This document shows positions 33,900-42,510 of a DNA stretch of 64,000 nucleotides, in pieces. The stretch is from positions 315,163 through 379,162 of the forward strand of contig NZ_UNRE01000001.1 in the NCBI RefSeq assembly GCF_900537085.1, in the 5' to 3' direction. How positions within the stretch are numbered: position 1 is the stretch's first letter; every line of letters begins with the position of its first letter. Both the position numbers and the translations under genes were made by a program. The notes beneath the pieces were generated by a model that was not told the origin of the DNA, ran no database searches, and worked only from the letters and a program-made list of their open reading frames with translations. The DNA is from Agarivorans sp. Alg241-V36 (GTDB lineage: Bacteria; Pseudomonadota; Gammaproteobacteria; Enterobacterales; Celerinatantimonadaceae).

Positions 33900-35186
33900 T
33901 TGAGCTATGCACTGGTGGTATTGATATGGACAACAAATGCTTTGACTAAGAACCCTTCAAAAGTGGTGAGCTTAAATCAAGCTTTATTGGCAGCTAAGCG
34001 GGCACAACTCAACCCGCTTAGCTACTTTCCACATTATCAACCAATTGTTTACTTGCCTACCGGTGAAATCGCTGGCTACGAAGCCTTAGCGCGCCGCAAT
34101 AACCAAGTGGGCGAGGCGACTAGCGCTGGGGAATTGTTTGCCAACCATCAGTATTCGTTAAGCAATCGTCGCCAAGTGGATCGTTACGTTAGGCAGCAGG
34201 CTTTAGAGCAGTTTGCTCAGTCTCAGCAAGAAGGCTTTCTTACCCTAAACATCGTGCCTGATTGGGTCGATATGTTAGCTGGCGACATTTGCACTCCCAC
34301 CATTTCGATGATTGAAAAAATTGGCATAGACCCTAGCAGGGTAGTGATGGAAATTACTGAAGCCAGCGGCAATATCGATAATTTGCAGCGGGTGGTGAAA
34401 GAGTACCACCAGGCTGGTTTAAAAGTGGCCATTGATGACTTTGGCGCTGGCGCTTCGCAAATAGACCGCATTATCGCACTTGAGCCCGACATCATTAAAT
34501 TGGATATGCGTTTGTTTAAAGATGCCACTAAAGGAGGCTTGTCTGCCGATGTGGTGTTGTCTATTTCTGAGTTGGTACAGCGTGCAGGCTGTGAACTGAT
34601 TTGTGAAGGTGTGGAAACCGAGCAGGAGTTTCACTTTGGCGTTGAGTGTGGTGCGCGTTATATGCAGGGCTGGTTGTTTTATAAAGCCGAGAAGTCCTTT
34701 TTGCCCGCTCAATCTAGTCAAGCCAAAGTTAAAACCTTGCTAGCGAGTTATTTAAAGCGCAAGAGTCAGCGTTCTTTGGCAACGGTAAAACATAATGTTT
34801 CGGTAAAGACCACCGTGCTGGCACTTAAGCATCAATTGCAAAACGGTGGTAACGCCTTAAGCCTAGAGCAGCAGTTAGAGGGGGTTGGCATACTGCGGTA
34901 CTTTTTGTGCCGTACTGATGGCACTCAGGTTTCACCTAATTTTGAAGTGACTGGCTTAGGCATAGAAGAAGACGATAACTTCGTGGGTTTTAACTGGAGC
35001 TTTAGGCCTTACTTTCACGCCTTAATTGCCTTGGATTCGGTAAAGCCACAACAGTTGATCTTGTCGAAAATTTATCGCGATTCCAGCAGCAAAGAAATGT
35101 GTAAAACCTTTAGTACCTACTTAACTAAAGACTTGGTGTTACTAGTGGATTGTAAGGTAGCAGACGATACCTTGTTAGTTGAATAA
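33900..35186 (+). CDS. EAL domain protein with YkuI-like C-terminal domain
   Basis: About 428 residues from a TTG at 33900; TTG at 33942 and GTG at 33963 are equally possible starts, as no ribosome site decides. The EAL domain (about 30-270) has all catalytic positions: GYEALARR, LTLNIV, MEITEAS, IDDFGAG, IKLDMRLF, CEGVETE, MQGWLF. The C-terminal 150 residues resemble the PAS/Cache-like domain of B. subtilis YkuI (YFLCRTDGTQVSPNFE). It should hydrolyse c-di-GMP under control of that domain. It lies 46 bp after nasA and may be co-transcribed with it. Confidence 0.85.
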   Translation: MSYALVVLIWTTNALTKNPSKVVSLNQALLAAKRAQLNPLSYFPHYQPIVYLPTGEIAGYEALARRNNQVGEATSAGELFANHQYSLSNRRQVDRYVRQQALEQFAQSQQEGFLTLNIVPDWVDMLAGDICTPTISMIEKIGIDPSRVVMEITEASGNIDNLQRVVKEYHQAGLKVAIDDFGAGASQIDRIIALEPDIIKLDMRLFKDATKGGLSADVVLSISELVQRAGCELICEGVETEQEFHFGVECGARYMQGWLFYKAEKSFLPAQSSQAKVKTLLASYLKRKSQRSLATVKHNVSVKTTVLALKHQLQNGGNALSLEQQLEGVGILRYFLCRTDGTQVSPNFEVTGLGIEEDDNFVGFNWSFRPYFHALIALDSVKPQQLILSKIYRDSSSKEMCKTFSTYLTKDLVLLVDCKVADDTLLVE

Positions 35187-35207
35187 AGGGCTAGCAGGCT
35201 AGCCCTT
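35186..35207. terminator. hairpin between convergent genes
   Basis: Nine-base stem AAGGGCTAG / CTAGCCCTT with a four-base loop, between the EAL gene and glgC. The T-run is weak on both strands. Confidence 0.6.
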
Positions 35208-35213
35208 CTCGAT

Positions 35214-36467
35214 TTAACTTAGCATTTCACAAGAGACCAAGATAACCCCGCCTGCAGATACGGTAAAGCGACGCTTATCTTCTGTTTCATCGTAGCCAAT
35301 CACGGTGCCATCGGGCACTACGCAATCTTCGGCAATAATTGCTTTACGGATCTTACAGTTTTTACCAATACTGCAACCATTAAGCGCTATTACTTGCTCA
35401 AGCTCGGTGTGCTCTTCTACGCGCACATCTAAAGACAACAATGAGCGATTCACTTTAGCTCCCGATACAATGGTACCTGCTGAAAGTAATGAGTCGGTAG
35501 CATAGCCTCTACGCTCGTCTTCATTAAAAACAAATTTAGCCCCAGGGCGCTGCTTTTGGTCGGTGATTATTGGCCAATCGCGGTCATATAAATCAAGTTC
35601 TGGATTGGGGTCAACTAGGTCCATATTGGCGGCAAAGTACTCGTCAATGTCACCCACATCGCGCCAGTAAGCGGTACGCCCTGGGTGGCCTTTATCGGCA
35701 AATACATAGCCATAAACCTTACGGTTTTTGAGCATGTTAGGAATAACGTTGTGGCCAAAGTCGTGGGAGTAACCCGGTTTTAATAAACCCTTACGCAGCT
35801 CGTCATCTAATACATCCATGTTGAAGATATATATGCCCATAGAGACTAGCGCTTTTTCAGGGTTGTTTGGGTCAGATTTTGGGTGGTCGGGTTTTTCTTC
35901 AAAATCTACGATTCGCCCTTCATCATCCAAACCCATTACGCCAAAAGAGGACGCTTGAGACAGCGGCTTACGAATACAGGCCACGGTAACGTCTGCATCG
36001 TTCTCTGCATGGAAGTTGATCATGCGAGAGTAGTCCATCTTGTAAATGTGGTCGCCACCTAGAATGAGTACGCGGTCATAATGTTCATGGTCGATGATGT
36101 CTAGATTTTGGTATACCGCATCGGCGGTGCCACGGTACCAGTTTTCACCGGTTCGCTGCTGGGCAGGAATAATTGAGACTCGCTCGTTTAAGGCAGGGTT
36201 AAGAATTTGCCAGCCTGACTGGAGGTGCATGATTAAGTCATGTGCCATGTACTGCGTGAGTACCCCAATATTACGCACCCCTGAATTGATACAGTTTGAT
36301 AGGGTGAAATCAATAATTCTATATTTGCCTCCAAAAGAAACAGCTGGCTTGGCAACCTTGTTGGTTAACTCTTTTAAACGAGTGCCTTTTCCTCCAGCAA
36401 GTACCAAAGCAACAGAACGTCTCACTAAGCGGTTACTGGAAGTGTGGGAATAGCGGTTTTCGGACAT
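35214..36467 (-). CDS. glgC: glucose-1-phosphate adenylyltransferase
   Basis: A 417-residue ADP-glucose pyrophosphorylase, the committed step of glycogen synthesis. The N-terminal nucleotidyltransferase signature ALVLAGGKGTRLKELT, the WYRGTADAVYQN and GGDHIYKMDY blocks and the C-terminal left-handed beta-helix (GCSIGKNCKIRKAIIAEDC) are all present. GAGGA precedes the ATG. It stands alone, with no glgA, glgB or glgP next to it. A perfect inverted repeat 61 bp upstream may control it. Confidence 0.95.
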   Translation of the reverse strand: MSENRYSHTSSNRLVRRSVALVLAGGKGTRLKELTNKVAKPAVSFGGKYRIIDFTLSNCINSGVRNIGVLTQYMAHDLIMHLQSGWQILNPALNERVSIIPAQQRTGENWYRGTADAVYQNLDIIDHEHYDRVLILGGDHIYKMDYSRMINFHAENDADVTVACIRKPLSQASSFGVMGLDDEGRIVDFEEKPDHPKSDPNNPEKALVSMGIYIFNMDVLDDELRKGLLKPGYSHDFGHNVIPNMLKNRKVYGYVFADKGHPGRTAYWRDVGDIDEYFAANMDLVDPNPELDLYDRDWPIITDQKQRPGAKFVFNEDERRGYATDSLLSAGTIVSGAKVNRSLLSLDVRVEEHTELEQVIALNGCSIGKNCKIRKAIIAEDCVVPDGTVIGYDETEDKRRFTVSAGGVILVSCEMLS

Positions 36468-36789
36468 ATCGAAAATTTCCTCGTGGGCGTAATAGAAATC
36501 CTATGATAGCGTTTTCATACTGAATGTAACTGTCATTTATGACAGTTTTAGCTTAAATTTTTTATTCGCTAAGCAAAAAAAAGATGATTTTTCTAAAAAG
36601 TGATCTCAAACAGCGAATAAACCTTAATTAGCTAGGTCTTGCTACTATTTTAAAGCTGCTTAATTAATGGGCTGTTAAATTTTTGTTATGGCTATAAAGA
36701 CCAATTTTTATTGTAAAGCTTGTAAAAAATGACGGCTCCAACTCATTTGTCATACAAAGCTGTTATTTTCACTGGTTTAGCCAGTTGAT
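36468..36789. other. intergenic region upstream of glgC
   Basis: A 322-bp AT-rich region. It contains a perfect 20-bp inverted repeat (36528-36547) and several poly-A/T runs. A small ACTGG-TTTAG-CCAGT hairpin near 36770 could end transcription of the solute-binding protein gene. No gene is evident. Confidence 0.55.
36528..36547. promoter_or_regulatory. perfect inverted repeat upstream of glgC
   Basis: Arms AACTGTCAT / ATGACAGTT separated by TT, 61 bp ahead of the glgC start codon, in the expected promoter position. It looks like a dimeric repressor or activator site; the regulator is unknown. Confidence 0.5.
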
Positions 36790-37515
36790 TCATTCTGAAC
36801 GTTTTGCATTTTTATCGCTTACTTGCTTTAGCCCAGCGTTAAATTGGTCACGAATTTGTGGGTCATGAAAACCCAATAGTCGTGGTGATTCTGGAAAAAT
36901 GGAGTGGGTGGTAACCGGTGCAGTTGGTCGTTGCTTATCAATAAGCTTTTGATTTAAGTAGTGGAAGATTCGCTTGTCTAAAACGATAACATCAACTTGG
37001 CCGCGGTATAGGCGCTCTAACTGGGCACTTTGGTTGGCGACTTCGGTATAGAATTTAGCTTGCTCAGTTGCTGTGGAAAATTGCTCGCCTAGGTACTTTT
37101 TGGCATTTTGAAAAGCCATTAAACGAAACTTAGTTAAGTCATCGATGGATTGGATGCTTAGCTGACGAGCAGACAGGCTAATAGCGACGTTTTGATAGAA
37201 GATTACAGGTTCTGATAGATAAGCATGTGAGCCGTTGTTAGGAGCATTTACAATGGCGTCTACGGCGTTTTGCTGCAACATCCGTTCTGCGCGCAAATTG
37301 GAGGTAAAGATAACCTGCTTAACTTGATAACCAGCATTGCTAAAGGCCTGCTTAATAATATCCAGCTGAATACCTGACTGTTGTTCTTTGATGATATAAG
37401 GAGGGATGGACTTGCTGGTGGCCAAGGTAATAGTTTGGGCTTGGCTAAAGCCCATGTAGCTAAAATAGAAAGCTATAAAAGCGATAATCCAATTAGGCTT
37501 TGTGTGTTTGTTCAT
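36790..37515 (-). CDS. periplasmic amino-acid-type solute-binding protein
   Basis: A 241-residue SBP_bac_3-like protein. A signal peptide ends near SQAQ (residues 1-26), followed by ITLATSKSIPPYI, GIQLDIIKQAF and ERMLQQNAVDAIVNAP, the usual domain-1 pattern of type II binding proteins. No ABC permease or ATPase gene is next to it, so it may be an orphan scavenger or act in sensing. Ligand unknown. Confidence 0.8.
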   Translation of the reverse strand: MNKHTKPNWIIAFIAFYFSYMGFSQAQTITLATSKSIPPYIIKEQQSGIQLDIIKQAFSNAGYQVKQVIFTSNLRAERMLQQNAVDAIVNAPNNGSHAYLSEPVIFYQNVAISLSARQLSIQSIDDLTKFRLMAFQNAKKYLGEQFSTATEQAKFYTEVANQSAQLERLYRGQVDVIVLDKRIFHYLNQKLIDKQRPTAPVTTHSIFPESPRLLGFHDPQIRDQFNAGLKQVSDKNAKRSE

Positions 37516-37621
37516 TGGTATACCAAGTCGCCGTTCTATATAAATTATGGCAGATAGAACGACTTTTGCTTACTCATGAGCAGGGATTTTGCCGCTTGGA
37601 GTTTCCGACGAAGCTGGCCAG

Positions 37622-38164
37622 CTAGCTTAGCACCGGAGATTCTTGTTTTTTGGTCGACAGTAGTTGTTTCCAGTGGGCAACTCGCATCGGTAGCTCTGGC
37701 GAAGGTTGGTTGTGGTCCACTAAAGACAGCAGCTCACTCATTGGCACCGGCTTTTTACCTTTAAGAAAAACCCCTCTCACTAAAATAGTGGCGTACAAGG
37801 TATTGTTGCCAATAAAGCGGTGTTCAAAATACCAGTATTTTTCATCCCAACCTAATAGCTTACTGTGCAGCTCTACCTTTGCCATAGGTTTAATTGGGCG
37901 AATGTAGGTGACTGACTGCGCATTAACAACACCTAACCAACGTTTCTCTAAAGCTACCGAGCCGAGCTTGGTTTTTAGCATCATGTCGATGCGCCCTAAA
38001 TCACCAAAACTAAAGTATCGCGAGTTGGTGAGGTGCATATTGGCGTCACAGTCAAAAGGCAGGGCACGCAAGGAAATAACAAAATCGTCAGTGGGATCGC
38101 GTTCTGTTTTTGCGCTAAACCAATGGCGGATAAACATGCTTAATAGGCGGAAATAGTGATTCAT
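37622..38164 (-). CDS. acyl-CoA thioesterase, hotdog fold
   Basis: A 180-residue 4HBT-like thioesterase, THEM6 type. The pattern FDCDANMHLTNSRYFSFGDLGR places the catalytic Asp and the Asn-Ser-Arg-Tyr block typical of the hotdog fold, and SVTYIRPIKPM follows. It probably hydrolyses acyl-CoA in the cytosol. It is separated from the cytochrome operon upstream by a strong terminator, so it has its own transcript. Confidence 0.82.
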   Translation of the reverse strand: MNHYFRLLSMFIRHWFSAKTERDPTDDFVISLRALPFDCDANMHLTNSRYFSFGDLGRIDMMLKTKLGSVALEKRWLGVVNAQSVTYIRPIKPMAKVELHSKLLGWDEKYWYFEHRFIGNNTLYATILVRGVFLKGKKPVPMSELLSLVDHNQPSPELPMRVAHWKQLLSTKKQESPVLS

Positions 38165-38220
38165 AATTTACTTGGTTGTTTTTACAAGTTTTTAACATGG
38201 GAGGTCGGAGGAGTAAAGTG

Positions 38221-38260
38221 AGAAAAATAAAAGTCTTCAAAGTAATGCCTTTGAAGACTT
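38221..38260 (-). terminator. intrinsic terminator of the cytochrome operon
   Basis: Perfect 12-base stem AAGTCTTCAAAG / CTTTGAAGACTT (38231-38260) with a six-base loop; on the minus strand it is followed by a T-rich run (38221-38230). Confidence 0.88.
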
Positions 38261-38276
38261 AAGGGAAGAAGCAAGC

Positions 38277-38843
38277 TTACTCGATAACGATGCGTTTGTG
38301 GGTTAGACCCTGGTGGCAGTCTACGCAGGTTTCACCGCGTGCCGCTATTTGTTGGTGATTTAAACGCGCGCGCTGCGGTTGTTTGCTTAAATCAAAGTTG
38401 TCACCTTGGTGGCAATGTCGGCAGTTGGCGGAGTCATTAGCCTTCATATCTCGCCAAACGGTTTCAGCAAGGGCTGGCCGGTGCTGTTCGAAATTCTCCT
38501 TGGTTATGGTGCCTACCATCATGTGATAAATGTCGGCGGTGGCGGCAATTTTAACCTGTAGCATTTCAAAATATGGATGTGGCACATGGCAGTCGGCACA
38601 GGTGGCGGCGATGTTGCTACCGTCTCCGTAGTGGCTGGATGCTTTGTACTCTTGCACTATGGTGTCCATTTTTAGGTGGCAACTAAAACAAAACTCGTTG
38701 GTACTCGATAGTACCAAGCTGCCTTGCACTGTCGCTAAGCCTAACACCAATACAAACACACCAATTGGTATTCCAATAATGAGCGGCTTTTTAAGCCAAG
38801 CCCATAGCTTTTGCCACCGAGTTTTCTGCTGGTTATTTGTCAT
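38277..38843 (-). CDS. NapC/NirT/NrfH family tetraheme quinol dehydrogenase
   Basis: A 188-residue cytochrome with one N-terminal membrane anchor (IGIPIGVFVLVLGLATVQG) and four CxxCH sites (CFSCH, CADCH, CRHCH, CVDCH). The CHLKMD after heme 1 supplies the Met ligand known in NrfH-type proteins. It takes electrons from menaquinol or ubiquinol and passes them to a periplasmic reductase, here most likely the octaheme cytochrome encoded 49 bp upstream in the same operon. GAGG precedes the ATG. Confidence 0.92.
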   Translation of the reverse strand: MTNNQQKTRWQKLWAWLKKPLIIGIPIGVFVLVLGLATVQGSLVLSSTNEFCFSCHLKMDTIVQEYKASSHYGDGSNIAATCADCHVPHPYFEMLQVKIAATADIYHMMVGTITKENFEQHRPALAETVWRDMKANDSANCRHCHQGDNFDLSKQPQRARLNHQQIAARGETCVDCHQGLTHKRIVIE

Positions 38844-38892
38844 ATCAGCATCCTCTTTTAAAAGAGGGGAGCATGACTGCTCCCATCGGTGG

Positions 38893-40359
38893 CTATTTGC
38901 TTTCGCTTAAGTAACGGGCTTTAAAGGCCGCTTGTGCTTCTTTCCTGGCTTTTTTCACTTCTTCCGGTTCGTTGCCGCTAAACCATGCGTGCTCAGGGCG
39001 GTCTAAAATTTCTGCCAGAATAGCCCGAGCTTTTTCTGCTCCTTCGGTATTGCCATTATGTTCGGCTTTTTCTACTACTTCTAAGAACTGCGGAACTAAC
39101 TCGATGTAGAAGCGTTCTGCCACCTCATACATGCCGTGCCATTGCACGTAGTCTGGCGCTTGCATGGCGGCGCCGTGGCGAGCTCGGCGACCCTCGTGGT
39201 GCCATAGGTAGAACCAGGTCCATTCAATTTCTTCATCAAAGGCGGTTTCGGTGAGCATTTTTTCACTCTTCAACACATCCATTAGCTCTTTACCTGGACG
39301 GGCGAATTTGTCGTTGTACAACACAACCAGTGAATCAAACTGCTGGTAGAAACTGTCGATCATTGACTTAGTATGGCAAGACTCACAAACGTTCATCATG
39401 TCGGCGCGACGCGCTTCCCACGACTTAACTTCTTTGCCCTGAGCCTTCGCTTTGGCATCTATTTTTTCAGAAATCGCAGGGCGCAGAGTCCATGAGATCC
39501 GGTTGCCCACATCGTGAGTAACGGGTAGTTCGCGAGTGGCCGACATGTGGCAAGTAGCACAAGTTGGCGCTGCATCGTAATCTTCACCAACAATCCATTT
39601 GGCCGAGTCGAGGTTCATCCGGTCAACGTTGGCGTAGAAGTTAATGCCGTGTTTAGATTCTTCGTAAATCTCTTTTTGAGGATGATCTGGCCCCAAGTGA
39701 CATTTACCACAGGCCTCTGGTCTACGAGCTTGCACCATAGAAAACTCATGGCGTTGGTGACAGGCAGTACACGCACCTACTGAGCCGTCGGGATTGATTC
39801 GTCCAATACCAGTGTTTGGCCAAGTAGTTGGGTCCAAATCCCCGTTCTCCAGCACTTTTACTTCTGAACCGTGACACTGCCAACAGCCATTAACCGCAGC
39901 AGGAGACTGACCATTAAAGGTGAGCGCACCTTCAACCACTTCAGCTAGGAAATTATCCAGCGAACCGATAATTTGACCAGCTTTTGCATGGTGACTTTTA
40001 GCGAATTCATCCACTTCTTGAGTATGGCAATTGGCACAATCGGCAGGCGAAACAATCACTGAAATAGTGTGCCCTTCGTGAGTGATAGCATCTTTATCTT
40101 CGGGGTTTGCTTGGTGACACTCGTAACAGCCTACGTTGGCTCCGTAGTGCTTAGAACGCCCCCATTGAGCATAAAGAGATGGGTTTTTATCTTTATGACA
40201 GCCTGCGCATTCAGCGCTTTCTTGGCTGAGTTGTTTGAAGGGTTTTAACACCAAGGCTTTTGGCTCCGCGCTACTCGAAAATGACAGTATCAAACACAAA
40301 GCTGCTGCCATGGTGAGTATTGCGGTAATAACACTAGAACGACGGGGATGGTTATCCAT
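38893..40359 (-). CDS. octaheme c-type cytochrome, hydroxylamine oxidoreductase family
   Basis: Started at 40359, with GAGGGT upstream; the longer frame would begin inside a palindromic operator. The result is about 488 residues: an N-terminal signal or anchor (SVITAILTMAAALCLILSF), then eight CxxCH sites (CAGCH, CYECH, CANCH, CWQCH, CTACH, CGKCH, CATCH, CESCH), with the characteristic WHHEGRRARHGAAMQAPDY block downstream. Pairing with a NapC-type partner matches the epsilonproteobacterial HAO set thought to reduce nitrite or hydroxylamine rather than oxidise hydroxylamine. Whether the cross-linking tyrosine is present cannot be settled without alignment. Confidence 0.9.
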   Translation of the reverse strand: MDNHPRRSSVITAILTMAAALCLILSFSSSAEPKALVLKPFKQLSQESAECAGCHKDKNPSLYAQWGRSKHYGANVGCYECHQANPEDKDAITHEGHTISVIVSPADCANCHTQEVDEFAKSHHAKAGQIIGSLDNFLAEVVEGALTFNGQSPAAVNGCWQCHGSEVKVLENGDLDPTTWPNTGIGRINPDGSVGACTACHQRHEFSMVQARRPEACGKCHLGPDHPQKEIYEESKHGINFYANVDRMNLDSAKWIVGEDYDAAPTCATCHMSATRELPVTHDVGNRISWTLRPAISEKIDAKAKAQGKEVKSWEARRADMMNVCESCHTKSMIDSFYQQFDSLVVLYNDKFARPGKELMDVLKSEKMLTETAFDEEIEWTWFYLWHHEGRRARHGAAMQAPDYVQWHGMYEVAERFYIELVPQFLEVVEKAEHNGNTEGAEKARAILAEILDRPEHAWFSGNEPEEVKKARKEAQAAFKARYLSESK

Positions 40360-40417
40360 ATTCGTACCCTCTGTTTGCTTCCTGCTAGAAGTTCTTGTTG
40401 TTCGCTTTTTGAGCAAA

Positions 40418-40442
40418 TTAACCATAGTATAAATATGGTTAA
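40418..40442. promoter_or_regulatory. palindromic operator upstream of cytochrome operon
   Basis: Perfect inverted repeat TTAACCATA / TATGGTTAA with a 7-base spacer, about 60-80 bp before the start codon. It does not match FNR or CRP (spacing) or the NarP 7-2-7 layout. The regulator is unknown. Confidence 0.65.
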
Positions 40443-40473
40443 GAGAGGACGATCTAAATCAATTTTATGTGAG

Positions 40474-41004
40474 TTATTTGTAAAGAGTGTTTTGGTTTTG
40501 TTGAGATAATTGCATAAGCCCTTGTTTTACAGACTTAAAAGCAACTCGCTCAAAAGGGATGTTTTTTAGACTATGCCATTGCCAAGCGGCAACGTCGTCT
40601 CTCGCTTGTAGGGATACTCTGTTGTTTAAATGATAAACAAAGAAGCTGTCGCAGGTGTGGTAAAGCACTTGATTGTAGGAGTATTGATTGGCAAACGAGC
40701 CAAAATAACGAAAGTTTTCGGCGGCAAGTTCAAGCCCAAGTTCTTCATTTAGCTCGCGTTGTAAGCCTTGCTCTAGGCTTTCCCCATATTCGATGAATCC
40801 ACCCGGTAAGTCCCAATAGCCTTTTTGCGGATTAATGGCGCGCTCTACCAGTAATAGTTCATCCTCAAAAATCAGTAGGGCACCGGCGGTAGAAGCCATA
40901 TTGTGAAAGTAGCTAAATTGGCATTGCTCACAAGCCCATTGCTTAACATCAACTTGTTTGAATTTGCTACTGGCACACTGAGGGCAATATCTAAGGCTTG
41001 GCAA
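40474..41004 (-). CDS. Nudix hydrolase with N-terminal zinc ribbon
   Basis: A 176-residue protein started at TTG; an in-frame stop lies just upstream and the zinc ribbon (CPQC ... CEQC, residues 7-33) needs this start. The Nudix box is GGFIEYGESLEQGLQRELNE continuing with E-L-G. Zinc-ribbon Nudix enzymes hydrolyse NADH/NAD or related nucleoside diphosphates. Its exact substrate is not evident. Confidence 0.85.
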   Translation of the reverse strand: MPSLRYCPQCASSKFKQVDVKQWACEQCQFSYFHNMASTAGALLIFEDELLLVERAINPQKGYWDLPGGFIEYGESLEQGLQRELNEELGLELAAENFRYFGSFANQYSYNQVLYHTCDSFFVYHLNNRVSLQARDDVAAWQWHSLKNIPFERVAFKSVKQGLMQLSQQNQNTLYK

Positions 41005-41313
41005 GCTATGTTCGCTTTTTAAGGGTGAGGCTTAGTTAAATACTACCCAGCTTTAAGGCTTAAATGAAGTCAAAGCTTAGAGGCTTGGAGTTATATGGTG
41101 GATTAGTGCAACCATTTAGTTTTAAGCGTTATAGCTAACTGCATATACTCCGCAATTATCTTGCGTACTAGATGATTTTCCTTTGTTTGTATTAAAGTTT
41201 TCATCAGCGTTTAAAATTGGTGTCAGGTCATTTTATGGTCTAGCGCTCTCGCATATACTGCTTTTAGTTATTATTCAATTGCCTATTTAGGCAGCTACTT
41301 ACAAGGATCGTTA
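41005..41313. other. intergenic region upstream of serC
   Basis: A 309-bp region between the divergent Nudix and serC genes. It contains a small perfect palindrome GCCTATTTAGGC at 41281-41292, just before the AAGGA ribosome site of serC. I see no other convincing site. Confidence 0.45.
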
Positions 41314-42429
41314 ATGAAACCGCAGTTAAAACCCAATTGCCCAAACTTTTCATCTGGGCCTTGTGCAAAACGTCCGGGTTATGCCCTTAGCCAGCTGAAC
41401 ACTGATGCGCTGGGGCGCTCTCACCGCAGCAAAATAGGTAAAGCTCAACTTGGCGAAGCGATTCAACTTACCGAGCAATTATTAGAACTACCAGAAGGTT
41501 ACAGAGTGGGCATTGTACCGGGCTCTGACACTGGCGCGATGGAAATGGTGATGTGGTCGCTATTAGGCCCTAAGCCATTGGATATTTTTAGCTGGGAGTC
41601 TTTTGGTAAAGGGTGGTTCACCGATGTGAGCAAGCAACTAAAGCTCGAGCAGGTTAACCATTACAGCAGCGATTACGGCCACTTGCCAGACATGAGCCAA
41701 GCTAACCCAGATAACGATTGCATCTTTACTTGGAATGGCACTACCTCTGGTGTCGCGGTGCCAAATGGCGACTGGATTAGCTCGCAACGCAGCGGTTTAA
41801 CTATTTGTGACGCTACGTCTGCAGTATTTGCCATGCCTATGCCATGGGAAAAACTTGATGTAGTGACTTACAGCTGGCAAAAAGCCCTAGGCGGCGAAGG
41901 CGCTCACGGCGTTATTATTCTTAGCCCGCGCGCAGTAGCTCGTTTAGAAAGTCATCAACCTAGCTGGCCAATGCCTAAAGTATTTCGATTAACCCAAGGA
42001 GGGAAACTCATTGAAGGTATATTCAAAGGCGAAACGATTAACACGCCGTCGATGTTATGTGTGGCGGACTATGTCGACGCCCTCAAATGGGTTCAATCGC
42101 TGGGAGGAGTCTCGGCAAGCATCAGCAAATCCCAGCAAAACCTCGAAGTCATAAAGCAATTTGTTGCCGATAATGCGTGGATTAGCTTTTTGGCTCAGCA
42201 GCCAGAAACCCTATCAAACACCAGTGTTTGTTTAACTCTGGATGCCTCGGCCGATCAGGTTAAAACCATTATTGGCCTATTAGACCAAGAGCAAGTGGCT
42301 TTTGACATTGGCGCATATCGAGATGCACCGGCAGGCTTACGCATTTGGTGTGGCGCTACTGTTGAGCAAGAAGATTTAGCGCGTTTTATGCCTTGGCTAG
42401 CGTGGGCCTACAAGCAGGTGTGTTTATAA
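41314..42429 (+). CDS. serC: phosphoserine aminotransferase, alphaproteobacterial/archaeal type
   Basis: A 371-residue PLP enzyme that converts 3-phosphohydroxypyruvate and glutamate to phosphoserine. The opening PNFSSGPCAKRPGY and the FTWNGTTSGVAVP and VTYSWQKALGGEGAHG (PLP lysine) blocks match the second SerC class, seen in Alphaproteobacteria and some Archaea, not the usual gammaproteobacterial SerC. It is followed by a D-3-phosphoglycerate dehydrogenase gene, so the two serine-pathway steps are paired. This suggests transfer as a unit. Confidence 0.9.
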   Translation: MKPQLKPNCPNFSSGPCAKRPGYALSQLNTDALGRSHRSKIGKAQLGEAIQLTEQLLELPEGYRVGIVPGSDTGAMEMVMWSLLGPKPLDIFSWESFGKGWFTDVSKQLKLEQVNHYSSDYGHLPDMSQANPDNDCIFTWNGTTSGVAVPNGDWISSQRSGLTICDATSAVFAMPMPWEKLDVVTYSWQKALGGEGAHGVIILSPRAVARLESHQPSWPMPKVFRLTQGGKLIEGIFKGETINTPSMLCVADYVDALKWVQSLGGVSASISKSQQNLEVIKQFVADNAWISFLAQQPETLSNTSVCLTLDASADQVKTIIGLLDQEQVAFDIGAYRDAPAGLRIWCGATVEQEDLARFMPWLAWAYKQVCL

Positions 42430-42510
42430 ATTTGAGCTGATTTTAATATTCTATTTTCGTGCTGCAGTTTGTCACGAAAACACCGTAATTGTTGTTTAGG
42501 GAGAAACTGT

